This document shows positions 1-13,711 of a stretch of 25,660 nt of DNA, one piece after another (positions within the stretch are counted from its first letter, which is position 1; every line of letters begins with the position of its first letter). A program made the position numbers and the translations under genes. The notes under the pieces are model-generated. The model searched no databases and was not told the DNA's origin. It saw only the letters and a list, made by a program, of their open reading frames with translations. Origin of the DNA: Halieaceae bacterium UBA4438. Lineage in GTDB: Bacteria > Pseudomonadota > Gammaproteobacteria > Pseudomonadales > Halieaceae. Location of the stretch: NCBI GenBank assembly GCA_002390485.1, contig DGPO01000009.1, positions 1-25,660 of the forward strand, given 5' to 3'.

Positions 1-838
1 CGCGAGCCGCACCAATGTCGGTCGTCCAATCAAGCCCAACCGCATCCGCGCCACACTCTGCAATCCGCTCGAGCCATTGGCCACCGCCTTTGGTAAAGAC
101 AATGACGGGCACTCGCCGTCCATCCGCTTCTCGAGGCAGTCGTTCAATCACTGATTGCATGTAGCGAAGCGAAAACTCTTGGTACGCGCTGTGACTTAAA
201 GCTCCGCCCCAGGTATCAAAAATTTGAAGCGCTTGTGCACCTTGCTCAACCTGAGTGGTTAAATATACGGCAACCGCATCGGCTAACTTTTCGAGTAATT
301 GATGCATTGCCGCCGGGTTATTAAAGGCCAGTGACTTGGTCTTAGCAAAATCCTTCGAGGAGCCGCCCTCGACCATGTATGTCGCGAGTGTCCATGGCGA
401 GCCCGAAAAACCAATTAACGGTACCTTTCCGTTGAGTTCGCGCCGAATCAAGGCCACGGCGTCCATGACATACCTCAACTCGTCTCTCGCCCGATTGGGC
501 TCAAGCGCGGCGATGTCGGCCTCTGTAGAGAGTGGCCGCTCAAATCGCGGACCCTCGCCTTCCGTGAAGTACAGACCGAGGCCCATAGCATCTGGAATCG
601 TTAAAATATCGGAGAATAAAATAGCGGCGTCCATGTCATACCGGCGCAATGGCTGCATGGTGACTTCACACGCCAGTTCAGGCTGTGTACAGAGATCCAT
701 GAAACTACCCGCTTGCGCGCGCGTGGCGCGGTACTCCGGCAAATATCGACCTGCCTGTCTCATCATCCAAAGCGGTGTTCGGTCTACAGGCTCGCGCAAG
801 AGTGCGCGCAAAAATCTATCGTTCTGCAGTTGCGCCAT
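1..838 (-). CDS. hemE: Uroporphyrinogen decarboxylase, 3' part cut by window edge
   Basis: HemE removes the four acetate carboxyl groups of uroporphyrinogen III to give coproporphyrinogen III, a cytosolic step of haem synthesis. The visible 279 codons start with [20 protein letters not shown] and carry the family's substrate-binding segment [20 protein letters not shown], then [19 protein letters not shown] with the essential aspartate in FSD. The frame stays open to the left edge, where it reads [13 protein letters not shown], which aligns near residue 280 of the usual ~354-residue protein, so about 75 residues are missing. The ATG at 838 is the only sensible start: an in-frame stop lies 30 bases upstream and a G-rich GGGGGA lies about 9 bases before it. 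It follows gltD in the same direction after 58 bases, the order seen in Pseudomonas. I saw no terminator between them, so co-transcription with gltBD is possible. Confidence 0.96.
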   Translation of the reverse strand, partial: MAQLQNDRFLRALLREPVDRTPLWMMRQAGRYLPEYRATRAQAGSFMDLCTQPELACEVTMQPLRRYDMDAAILFSDILTIPDAMGLGLYFTEGEGPRFERPLSTEADIAALEPNRARDELRYVMDAVALIRRELNGKVPLIGFSGSPWTLATYMVEGGSSKDFAKTKSLAFNNPAAMHQLLEKLADAVAVYLTTQVEQGAQALQIFDTWGGALSHSAYQEFSLRYMQSVIERLPREADGRRVPVIVFTKGGGQWLERIAECGADAVGLDWTTDIGAAR

Positions 839-896
839 AACGGCTGGATCCCCCAGTGGCTGCTTCTACGTGCAGCTCAATCTGATCTTTTTTTAA

Positions 897-6816
<5,920 letters not shown>

Positions 6817-6849
6817 CTCTGAACTTGCTCGTTTGATAACACCGGCGGC

Positions 6850-6870
6850 TGTGCCCCCAAGGGACGCACA
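6850..6870 (-). other. Small hairpin in the gltB leader
   Basis: On the gltB strand TGTGC and GCACA form a 5-bp stem around an 11-base loop that contains CCC and GGG, so extra pairing with a bulge is possible. It lies between the candidate promoter and the gltB start, ending about 34 bases before the ATG. It has no following T-run, so it is not an intrinsic terminator. It may be chance or may affect mRNA stability or translation. I have no direct evidence of function. Confidence 0.2.
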
Positions 6871-6886
6871 ACCAAAAAGGCCGGAA

Positions 6887-6915
6887 AGTTTACACCTCTG
6901 GCGACACTTCTACAA
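6887..6915 (-). promoter_or_regulatory. Candidate sigma-70 promoter for gltBD
   Basis: On the minus strand the -35 hexamer TTGTAG (6910-6915, 3 of 6 consensus bases) and the -10 hexamer TAAACT (6887-6892, 4 of 6) are separated by 17 bases. This would start transcription near 6880 and give a leader of about 64 bases before the gltB ATG. The 137-bp gap between aroB and gltB is the longest non-coding stretch in the left half after the pilM-ponA region, which fits a separate gltBD promoter. The match is moderate. Confidence 0.35.
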
Positions 6916-6953
6916 TTTGAGCGCTCGAATAAAGCGATACCGCAACGCCTAGC

Positions 6954-8045
6954 TTACAAACTCGTTGCGATTTCAGACTTCTCTACGTCAGCAGCGACAC
7001 AAGCCCGACCGAGCCCCTCGAGCAAGACGAATCGAATTTTGCCGGACTGCACTTTCTTATCGCCCTGCATCGCACGCATAAAATCATCAAGCCCCATTTC
7101 AGGAGGAGGCGCGGTAGGCAGATTAAATGACGCTAAAAAGTGCACAAGACCGTCAAGCACCTGAACGTCTACATGACCTCGAGCAACGGAAATACGCGTC
7201 GCTATGACCATCCCGACAGCAACTGCTTCACCGTGGAGCCATTGACCGAAGCCCAACTCTCGTTCAATCGCATGCCCAAATGTATGTCCAAAATTGAGAA
7301 CTGCGCGGATCCCACCCTCTCGCTCATCTTGATTCACAATGTCGGCCTTAATTTCACAGCAGCGTGAAATCACTTCACTGATCATCGCCTGATCGCGGCG
7401 CTTGAGTGCATCCACACTTTCCAGCAACCGATGGAAAAAATGAGCATCGGCGATGAGTCCGTATTTCACGACCTCTGCAAGACCCGCTGCAAACTCGCGC
7501 TCCGAGAGTGTGTTCAGCGTCAGTGTGTCGATAATCACCCCAATAGGCTGATGAAATGCACCGATAAGGTTTTTACCCATGGGGTGATTGATCGCAGTCT
7601 TTCCCCCGACAGACGAGTCAACTTGTGCCAACAATGTCGTGGGTATCTGGATAAAGTCAGCGCCCCGCAGGAAGGCCGCTGCGGCAAAACCGGTAATGTC
7701 GCCAACGACACCGCCGCCCAAGGCAATAAAGACACAGCTCCGCTCCTGCTGATCCTCAAGCGCTGCGGTGACGATTGCACCAAACGATTCGAGTGTCTTA
7801 TGAGACTCGCCATCGGGGAGTAAGACACGCGTTACTTTTCGTTGATCGCCCAGCGACTCAAGCACCAATGCCTCATAGAGCGGACCGATTGTTTCGTTGG
7901 TCACCAAGCAGACGTCTCGGTCTCCCAGCAGCGCGGGGAGTATCTCACCCTGTTCAAGCGTGCCGCGTCCGATATAAATTGGGTACCGTCGATCGGTTGA
8001 CGTCGCTGGCAGTCGGACCTCAACCCTCGGTGTATTTTGACTCAT
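6954..8045 (-). CDS. aroB: 3-dehydroquinate synthase
   Basis: AroB converts DAHP to 3-dehydroquinate, the second step of the shikimate pathway to aromatic amino acids, using NAD+ and a bound metal ion. It is 363 residues, the normal length. The NAD-binding core is GGGVVGDITGFAAAAF (about residues 110-125), followed by IPTTLLAQVDSSVGGKTAIN (134-153) and KNLIGAFHQP. Metal ligands expected from the family are visible as E191 (in AEVVKYG), H254 (NFGHTFGHAIE) and H271 (LHGEAVAVGM). The ATG overlaps the aroK stop as ATGA, so translation is probably coupled to aroK. Downstream, 137 bases separate it from gltB. In Pseudomonas a SPOR-domain (DamX-like) gene lies between aroB and glt genes, but none is present here. 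Confidence 0.97.
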   Translation of the reverse strand: MSQNTPRVEVRLPATSTDRRYPIYIGRGTLEQGEILPALLGDRDVCLVTNETIGPLYEALVLESLGDQRKVTRVLLPDGESHKTLESFGAIVTAALEDQQERSCVFIALGGGVVGDITGFAAAAFLRGADFIQIPTTLLAQVDSSVGGKTAINHPMGKNLIGAFHQPIGVIIDTLTLNTLSEREFAAGLAEVVKYGLIADAHFFHRLLESVDALKRRDQAMISEVISRCCEIKADIVNQDEREGGIRAVLNFGHTFGHAIERELGFGQWLHGEAVAVGMVIATRISVARGHVDVQVLDGLVHFLASFNLPTAPPPEMGLDDFMRAMQGDKKVQSGKIRFVLLEGLGRACVAADVEKSEIATSL

Positions 8046-8572
8046 CGTGGAAGATCCTCATTCGACGCCAATGCCACTACTTTTTCCGCGATCACCCCGG
8101 CAAGCTTCTTCGGCGAACCGCCGCTCGACGCGACGGTGATATCCGCAATCTCAGCGTAAAAAGGGGCTCTTTGCGCCATGAGCTTATGCAACACCTGCCG
8201 CGTGTCTTTTCCCGCCAGTAAAGGGCGTTTCTTGTTGCCGCTTGTGCGATCGACAAGGGCCGACAAAGACGCTGTCAGATAAACCACCGTACTGTCTTTT
8301 GAAAGCATCGCACGGTTTTCTGATCGCAGGACGACGCCGCCTCCCGTGGCAACGACAATATTGTCCTGTGACGCTAAATCACGGACCACCAGCGTTTCGC
8401 GATCGCGAAATCCGAGCTCTCCTTCGACATCAAAAATCCAGGGAATATTGGCACCCGCGCGGGCCTCAATGACCTCGTCAAGATCATAAAACGCGGCGCC
8501 TAAGGCAGACGCTAAGTGCCTACCCACCGTGGACTTTCCAGCTCCCGGTGGGCCGACTAGAAAAACGCGCAT
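8042..8572 (-). CDS. aroK: Shikimate kinase
   Basis: AroK phosphorylates shikimate at the 3-hydroxyl with ATP, a cytosolic step toward chorismate. The protein starts MRVFLVGPPGAGKST, where GPPGAGKST is the Walker A phosphate loop. FYDLDEVIEARAG holds the shikimate-binding aspartates, GFRDRE and ATGGGVV bind substrate, and KKRPLL is the lid arginine segment. It is 176 residues, typical for the family. I chose the ATG at 8572, which has GGGGA 5 bases before it. The frame extends four codons further to a TTG at 8584, but that start has no better signal. The gene lies 29 bases after the pilQ stop and overlaps aroB by 4 bases (ATGA), so it is probably expressed with both the pil genes and aroB. 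Confidence 0.96.
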   Translation of the reverse strand: MRVFLVGPPGAGKSTVGRHLASALGAAFYDLDEVIEARAGANIPWIFDVEGELGFRDRETLVVRDLASQDNIVVATGGGVVLRSENRAMLSKDSTVVYLTASLSALVDRTSGNKKRPLLAGKDTRQVLHKLMAQRAPFYAEIADITVASSGGSPKKLAGVIAEKVVALASNEDLPR

Positions 8573-8601
8573 GTCTGTCCCCAATTAACGTCTTGTTAAG
8601 C

Positions 8602-10761
8602 TTAATCCAGTAAGACATCAGAGAGTATGCGCGGTGTAATAAAGATCAAGGTTTCGACCTTTTTATTTGTGTTTACCGTGCTACGGAACATCGCCCCCAC
8701 ACCCGGCATGTCACCAAGAAAAGGTACCTTTTGAATCTGAGTTGTTTCCTCGTTCTTGAAAACGCCTCCCAAGACGACGGTTTCACCATTGCCCACGAGT
8801 ACTTGCGTTGTCAATTTTGTGGTGTCGATCGAAGGTATAACACCGCCACCAGCGGTAGGTACAAGCTCACCCACTGAATCTTGGTTCACCACTAAATCCA
8901 ATAAAATACGGTCATCGGGCGTAATGTTGGGGGTCACGTCCAGCTTCAATAGAGCTTCCTTAAACTGTGTCTGAGTGCCACCGGACGCTGCGCCCTCTTG
9001 ATAGGGAATCTCAGTGCCTGACGATATCGACGCCTGCTGTTTATCACCGGTAATAATCTTGGGCTGAGACACCACTTCGCCCTCTCCCGCCGCCTCAAGC
9101 GCCGCTAACTCAGCGGAGAGGAAGAGATCGTCCGATGTAAATCCTATGGCAAAACCGCTGGTTGCACTTGCAAGCCCCAAATCCACGAGCGGTGCTGCGG
9201 TGTAGGGCAAACCTGTGGCACCACCCGCACTTTGATTGAGTGAAGCGGCCGCGCCCATGGAGGATGCAATCGACAGCTGCTTACGCCCATCGGGACCTAA
9301 AAAACTGCCATCTCGCGTGTACTCACCACCCCATTTGACGCCCAACTGCTCGTCCAAGTTAGAGGATGCAATGACGATTCTGGCTTCGATCATGACCTGG
9401 CGGATGGGGACGTCGACCTTGTCTATTAATGCGCGTATTTCATCCAGTTTGGCAGACGTATCCGTCACGATAATAGCGTTGGTCCGATCATCGACGACAA
9501 CGGATCCGCGTTCTGAAACCAACGATCCGCCCTGCTCAGAGCCCGCCTCAAATAGGGTCACCACTTCAGCAGCCTTTGCGTATCGAATCTGAATAAATTC
9601 GGATTTAAGCGGTGCCAATTCGGAAAACTGCTTATTAGTCTCAATTTCTTGACGCTCGCGCTCAGCGATCTCGGCCGCAGGCGCAATCATCAACACATTT
9701 CCAACCTGACGACTGTCGAGGCCCTTGGTTTTTAAAACCAGCTCCATGGCCTGATCCCAAGGGACGTTTTGCAATCTCAAGGTGATGTCACCCGACACTG
9801 TATCGGACGCGACTAAGTTGAGGTCAGTGAAATCGGCGATGAGCTGCAATACTGCTCGCACCTCGATGTTTTGAAAATTAAGTGATATCCGGTCACCCAC
9901 GTAACTGAATTCACTCAGACGTTGATCGCGTTCAGACTCAGAAAGAGGCTTCACACTGACAACATACTGATCATCCTGTTGGTAGGCTAAGTAGTCGAAA
10001 TAATCCCCTGCTTGAAGAACAACACGCGTTCCCCGACCCGATGGCTCGACTTCGATTTGAGAAACCGGTGTTGCAAAATCAGTCACGTCATACCGCCGAC
10101 TCAGAGATTCGGACACATCGGTGTCCATCAGCTCGAGGGTAATACGGCTCCCCTCACTGAAGACATTGACATCAATATTGCTGTTACTGAGTGACAAAAC
10201 AAGTTGCCCTTCGTCGTCTCCTGAGCGCCTGAACTCCAAATCTCTGATCGATGACTGGCCACTAGATGCCGTATCAACTGCGCTGGCAACACGTCCACCC
10301 GCTAGGGCGGGCATCGAATATGACCCAGCCGCCGAACCCGCAATCTCGAGAACGAAGCGTCCGTCTAGAACCGCAGTATCAAACGAGCCAAGATTAGACA
10401 TATTGACAATCATTCGACTGCGATCACCCGCCTCCAGAACGACCACGCTAGAGGCATTGCCGTCAGGCAGTGCATAGCGCCGCTGTGGCAGTCGATTTTG
10501 AGTTTCGGGAAAATCGATAACAATCCGCGCCGGATCTTCAATCGTGTAGCTCGAATAATCAATCGCTTCACCGTCGCTAAAATCCAGCGAAATTGACAGC
10601 TGACCGTCCGGCAAAGCATCAAAGTTGATATCAGTAATTTCCTGGCTGGCCCTCACTTCAAGAGACGCCAGAAGTACAGCCGCAGGTATTGCGGCCGTGA
10701 GCCCCAAACGAAGAAGCCTTGTTATGGATGTTCTGCTCACAATTAGTTCCCCTAGCGTCAT
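8602..10761 (-). CDS. pilQ: Type IV pilus secretin PilQ
   Basis: PilQ forms the outer-membrane ring through which the type IV pilus leaves the cell. The order of parts is: signal peptide with a hydrophobic stretch ending near residues 38-40 (LASLEVRA), two AMIN-type beta domains that bind peptidoglycan in known homologues (about 42-145 and 170-280), a secretin N0/STN domain (about 290-370, containing ISLNFQNIEVRAVLQLIADF), an N1 domain (about 385-460, containing VVDDRTNAIIVTD), and the C-terminal secretin domain with VPFLGDMPGVGAMFR and TLIFITPRIL. It has 719 residues, close to Pseudomonas PilQ. The start is uncertain: the ATG at 10761 overlaps the pilP stop (ATGA), but a GTG at 10740 has a better ribosome site (GGGGA, 7 bases upstream) and leaves an intact signal peptide. 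aroK follows 29 bases downstream. Confidence 0.97.
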   Translation of the reverse strand: MTLGELIVSRTSITRLLRLGLTAAIPAAVLLASLEVRASQEITDINFDALPDGQLSISLDFSDGEAIDYSSYTIEDPARIVIDFPETQNRLPQRRYALPDGNASSVVVLEAGDRSRMIVNMSNLGSFDTAVLDGRFVLEIAGSAAGSYSMPALAGGRVASAVDTASSGQSSIRDLEFRRSGDDEGQLVLSLSNSNIDVNVFSEGSRITLELMDTDVSESLSRRYDVTDFATPVSQIEVEPSGRGTRVVLQAGDYFDYLAYQQDDQYVVSVKPLSESERDQRLSEFSYVGDRISLNFQNIEVRAVLQLIADFTDLNLVASDTVSGDITLRLQNVPWDQAMELVLKTKGLDSRQVGNVLMIAPAAEIAERERQEIETNKQFSELAPLKSEFIQIRYAKAAEVVTLFEAGSEQGGSLVSERGSVVVDDRTNAIIVTDTSAKLDEIRALIDKVDVPIRQVMIEARIVIASSNLDEQLGVKWGGEYTRDGSFLGPDGRKQLSIASSMGAAASLNQSAGGATGLPYTAAPLVDLGLASATSGFAIGFTSDDLFLSAELAALEAAGEGEVVSQPKIITGDKQQASISSGTEIPYQEGAASGGTQTQFKEALLKLDVTPNITPDDRILLDLVVNQDSVGELVPTAGGGVIPSIDTTKLTTQVLVGNGETVVLGGVFKNEETTQIQKVPFLGDMPGVGAMFRSTVNTNKKVETLIFITPRILSDVLLD

Positions 10762-11303
10762 CGCGTTCCAAGCTCCAAGGTTCTTGGTCGCTCGACCCAG
10801 CCGTCAGTCGTTCCGTCCGTCACAATTTCCATAATGGCCACATAGCCTTCACCCACATCGACCACTTTTCCATGATCTAGGCCTACATAATTCCCCTCTC
10901 TGACCCGATGTATGCCGCCACTGGGATCACGAAGGAGCGCCCACTCGGTACCCTGGCGCTCCAAACGACCCACAAGTGCCAGCCCGCCAAGGTCAAATTG
11001 TTCTAAAAATTCTTGGGCGCGCGTCGGGTCAGGCGCCACAGTGGACCGCAGCCTCAGCGACGTAAGCTCAACGACCTCTATCGGAAGGTCAAAGGGCGAT
11101 CGCATCCCCGCCGCGGAATACGCAAAAGCCTCGTACGCTGTAAATGTTGGAATCGGCTCGATAAGGCCACCGGGGCGCTCAGCCTTATCTTTCACAAACA
11201 CTTCTAAATCCGCCACATCGGATGAGCCACAACCCACGGTAAACAGCACCAACAATAAGGCCACACCTCTCAACGATAGGGCTCTAGCGTCACTCGGCAT
11301 CAG
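10758..11303 (-). CDS. pilP: Type IV pilus assembly lipoprotein PilP
   Basis: PilP is an inner-membrane-anchored periplasmic lipoprotein that links the PilMNO complex to the PilQ secretin. With the start used here (181 residues), the N-terminus is a lipoprotein signal: Arg11, the hydrophobic run GVALLLVLFTVG, then Cys24 in TVGC. The Thr at -3 is a less usual lipobox residue, but the position and following GSSD fit. The segment YSAAGMRSPFDLP and the C-terminal beta domain (LGGLALVGRLERQGTEWALL, VREGNYVGLDHGKVVDV) are characteristic of PilP. The open frame runs back to 11369, but ATG 11303 has AAGGA 8 bases upstream and removes a long overlap with pilO; ATG 11309 is possible. It overlaps pilO by 14 bases and pilQ by 4. 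Confidence 0.95.
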   Translation of the reverse strand: MMPSDARALSLRGVALLLVLFTVGCGSSDVADLEVFVKDKAERPGGLIEPIPTFTAYEAFAYSAAGMRSPFDLPIEVVELTSLRLRSTVAPDPTRAQEFLEQFDLGGLALVGRLERQGTEWALLRDPSGGIHRVREGNYVGLDHGKVVDVGEGYVAIMEIVTDGTTDGWVERPRTLELGTR

Positions 11304-11910
11304 CTTCATCCTTGTACCGATACGTTTTTGCAACAAGATCCATTCGTAGGTTCGCACTTTCGTCGCCATCCATCACAATCTCAAAATCGTGCAACGTCAC
11401 AATTCGAGGAAGTCCTGCCATACCTGACACAAAAGCACCCAGATCGTGGTACGACCCATTCGCGGTGATTGATATTGGCAGCTCAACATAAAATTCTTCC
11501 AAAACCTCATCCAATAGGTCAATCGACTCGATACGAAGCCCATTGAGCTCGCCTTTTGCTGAGATGTCCTCAAGGAGACCCGGCACCTCGGTATCCGAAG
11601 GCAGCTGACTGACAAGGGCACCAAAGCTTTCTCGCATCTCAACCAATTGGGCTTTGTACGCTTCGAGATTCACAGCCTCGAAGGACTTCCGCTCAAATTG
11701 TCGAAGCAAATCCAGCTCCTCGGCCTCCGTTGCCTGCAAACGATCCGACAAGGCGGCGACGTGATAGTAGTAACCGCCCAACACTAAGACTATAAAGAGC
11801 AACACCACGAGCAGCGCACGTGCGGCAGCAGGCCACGAACCAACATTTTCTAGATCCAAATTTGCCAGATCAATCTCATTGAGTTCCTTTAACGGATCCA
11901 ACCAGCTCAT
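11290..11910 (-). CDS. pilO: Type IV pilus inner-membrane protein PilO
   Basis: PilO is a single-pass inner-membrane protein that pairs with PilN to form the periplasmic part of the pilus alignment complex. It has 206 residues: a cytoplasmic N-terminal 30 residues (MSWLDPLKELNEIDLANLDL), a membrane segment at about 31-48 (RALLVVLLFIVLVLGGYYY), a coiled-coil stretch at about 50-95 rich in Leu and Glu, and a ferredoxin-like C-terminal domain that includes FYVELPISITANGSYHDLGAF and LPRIVTLHDFEI. All of these are typical of PilO. Its ATG overlaps the pilN stop as ATGA, and the pilP start lies inside its 3' end. Confidence 0.95.
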   Translation of the reverse strand: MSWLDPLKELNEIDLANLDLENVGSWPAAARALLVVLLFIVLVLGGYYYHVAALSDRLQATEAEELDLLRQFERKSFEAVNLEAYKAQLVEMRESFGALVSQLPSDTEVPGLLEDISAKGELNGLRIESIDLLDEVLEEFYVELPISITANGSYHDLGAFVSGMAGLPRIVTLHDFEIVMDGDESANLRMDLVAKTYRYKDEADAE

Positions 11911-12473
11911 CGCTCCATCTCCTCCGCCGCGTTCGGCAGTCGAATCCGCACTGATAGGCTAAAACTCATGGCCGATTCACCGAGCTCATCAGCCGCCGCC
12001 ACTCTGTCCAGCGACGGATTGGCCAGCCAATCCGAGGCATCTAAGCGTCTCATTAAACTGGACACTCGATTATTTGACTCCGCGGTACCCTCGATAAGAA
12101 CAGTACTCCCTGAGGCACTCAGGCTGCTGTAAAAGACACCGTCCGGGAGTGTCCTGACCAATTCATCCAGCACCCTTACGATAATAGGTCGGTTGCCTTG
12201 CAGCTCTTGAATAACCCGCATCCGCGCCAGTAAAAGTTGTCGCTGAGACCTGAGATCACGAATTTCCGCAACCTTTGCATCGACGCTTTCAATATTTTCA
12301 GCGAGAAACCGATTGCGCGCGTTTTGTGAGTCAATTTGCATATCCAAGGCGCGGTCAGAGACAACCAAAAGTAAAACCGCGAGTGCTGCTGACAAGCCCA
12401 ACGACGAATAAAATGTTCGCTGCCGTTCAGCTCTTAACTCTTCACGCCAGGGCAGTAGGTTAATATTGGCCAT
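11907..12473 (-). CDS. pilN: Type IV pilus inner-membrane protein PilN
   Basis: PilN has a short cytoplasmic tail that binds PilM, one membrane helix, and a periplasmic domain that pairs with PilO. The tail carries the diagnostic INLLPWREE at residues 4-12, the segment that docks onto PilM in known structures. A membrane segment follows at about 24-42 (YSSLGLSAALAVLLLVVSD), then a coiled coil (about 45-85) and a small alpha/beta domain with LPDGVFYSSLSASGSTVLIEG. Its length of 188 residues is normal. The ATG shares one base with the pilM stop (TGATG), and the stop overlaps the pilO start, so translation is probably coupled along the operon. Confidence 0.96.
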   Translation of the reverse strand: MANINLLPWREELRAERQRTFYSSLGLSAALAVLLLVVSDRALDMQIDSQNARNRFLAENIESVDAKVAEIRDLRSQRQLLLARMRVIQELQGNRPIIVRVLDELVRTLPDGVFYSSLSASGSTVLIEGTAESNNRVSSLMRRLDASDWLANPSLDRVAAADELGESAMSFSLSVRIRLPNAAEEMER

Positions 12474-13543
12474 CAGTCGAGCGCCCTCAGTGCGAGCCCT
12501 GCTGCAACCATCATTGCGGGTGCGTCACCGCTCAGTGCGACGGCATTGACGCGCGGCGATATCGACATGTTAGTAAATGGATTGGCAATGGTTGTCGGAA
12601 TAGCCAGCCGGCTTTCAACCAGCGACAGCAAACCGTCCGTCGACGCCACACCTCCGGCTAAGAAAATATGGTCAACCGAATTAAAACTACTCGATGAGTA
12701 AAAAAACTGGAGCGATCGCCCGATCTGCTGCACCACAGCTTCCTTGAACGGCATCAGTACTTCTTCTTCATAACCGTCGGGCAAACCACCCTGCTTTTTA
12801 GCCAGGCCGGCTTCTCGCAGTGGCAGGCTGTAACGCCTCATAATTTCGTCGGTCAGCTGCTTACCTCCAAAATTTTGCTCGCGCGTGTACGCATTACTGC
12901 CCTGATTGAGTACCGACAGGGTGGTCATGGTCGCGCCAATGTCGACCACCGCCACTGTCGCCGCCGGATCCACACCCGCTAACGGCCTGATCAGCTCGTA
13001 CGCGCGCTCCATGGCGTAGGCCTCAACGTCGACTACCTTTGGCGTCAGACCGGCAATCTCGAGTGCTTCAACGCGCGAATTAATGGTTTCCCGTCGACAC
13101 GCCGCCAACAGAACATCGACCTGGTCATCTCTACCGGCAGTCGAGCCTTGAACCTCAAAATCAAGAGCGACTTCTTCAAGGGGGTAGGGAATGTATTGAT
13201 CAGCCTCGAGCGCAATCTGGGTCTCTAGCTCTTCGTCCGTTAGACCTGCTGGCATGGCGATCGTTTTATTAATCACCGATGACCCTGAAACCGCTGTAAT
13301 CACTTCGGTCGCGCGCGATCGACTCTGATGCATCACGCTTTTAATAGCTGTCGCTACTTCACCGACGTTATTAATGTTTTTTTCAAAGACGGCGCCTTGA
13401 GGGACTGAGGCGACCGAATACGCTTCGACACGGTAGCCCCCGTTGGCCGATGAGAGTTCCAACAGCTTTACCGTTGTTGAGCTGATATCAATACCAACCC
13501 TAGATCCCTGTCTGTTCTTCGACAACGCACTAAACACAGACAT
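12473..13543 (-). CDS. pilM: Type IV pilus actin-like protein PilM
   Basis: PilM is a cytoplasmic actin/FtsA-like ATPase-fold protein that binds the PilN tail and links the pilus motors to the envelope complex. It is 356 residues from the start chosen here. The first phosphate-binding segment is VGIDISSTTVKLLEL, the second is VAVVDIGATMTTLSVL, and the adenosine motif is HIFLAGGVASTDGLL. DQYIPYPLEEVALDF is a typical PilM segment. ATG 13543 has GGGGA about 5 bases upstream; the open frame continues eight codons to a TTG at 13567, which I reject. It is the first gene of the pilMNOPQ-aroKB run and lies divergent from ponA, as in Pseudomonas. Confidence 0.96.
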   Translation of the reverse strand: MSVFSALSKNRQGSRVGIDISSTTVKLLELSSANGGYRVEAYSVASVPQGAVFEKNINNVGEVATAIKSVMHQSRSRATEVITAVSGSSVINKTIAMPAGLTDEELETQIALEADQYIPYPLEEVALDFEVQGSTAGRDDQVDVLLAACRRETINSRVEALEIAGLTPKVVDVEAYAMERAYELIRPLAGVDPAATVAVVDIGATMTTLSVLNQGSNAYTREQNFGGKQLTDEIMRRYSLPLREAGLAKKQGGLPDGYEEEVLMPFKEAVVQQIGRSLQFFYSSSSFNSVDHIFLAGGVASTDGLLSLVESRLAIPTTIANPFTNMSISPRVNAVALSGDAPAMMVAAGLALRALD

Positions 13544-13586
13544 CAACTTCCCCGTGTACCTCCACAAGCGCAGCCGTCATTCGTCA

Positions 13587-13615
13587 ATAAAATGACAGCA
13601 CCACAGTGATTGCAA
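13587..13615 (-). promoter_or_regulatory. Candidate sigma-70 promoter for the pilM operon
   Basis: On the minus strand TTGCAA (13610-13615, 4 of 6 consensus bases) and TTTTAT (13587-13592, 4 of 6) are separated by exactly 17 bases. Transcription would begin near 13580, giving a leader of about 36 bases that contains the GGGGA ribosome site. It is the best-placed pair I found in the 168-bp divergent region between pilM and ponA. The match is moderate. Confidence 0.35.
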
Positions 13616-13665
13616 CACAGGTTGGGCTAAAGTGCGAATTCGGAGGTAGTATGTTGCCCTCCAGA

Positions 13666-13694
13666 ATGACGATTGCGTCGCAAATTTACACAAT
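13666..13694 (+). promoter_or_regulatory. Weak candidate promoter for ponA
   Basis: ATGACG (13666-13671) and CACAAT (13689-13694), each matching 4 of 6 sigma-70 consensus bases, are 17 bases apart. The predicted start near 13701 would fall within the ribosome-binding site, leaving a very short leader, so this may be wrong and the true promoter may lie nearer to 13600. Confidence 0.15.
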
Positions 13695-13711
13695 AGGCCG
13701 GAGAAGATGGC

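Larger units (their letters stand above)
13544..13711. other. Divergent regulatory region between pilM and ponA
   Basis: This 168-bp stretch is the longest non-coding region in the window and must hold start signals for both the pil operon and ponA. It contains the candidate pilM promoter, a weak ponA candidate, and a GGAGG element at 13642-13646 followed 4 bases later by an ATG that opens a 54-codon frame running into ponA. I see no long inverted repeat or clear operator. Confidence 0.6.

Noticed and set aside
336..896. Long plus-strand open frame opposite hemE
   Set aside because: The minus strand here encodes HemE with clear family motifs; the plus-strand frame has no recognisable domain and is a shadow.
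839..896. Hairpin GCTGC/GCAGC between gltD and hemE as a terminator
   Set aside because: The stem is only 5 bp and no T-run follows it on the minus strand.
8573..8584. TTG-initiated extension of aroK
   Set aside because: The internal ATG at 8572 has a well-spaced GGGGA and matches the family N-terminus better.
13544..13567. TTG-initiated extension of pilM
   Set aside because: The ATG at 13543 has a GGGGA site at proper spacing; the extra eight residues are not typical of PilM.
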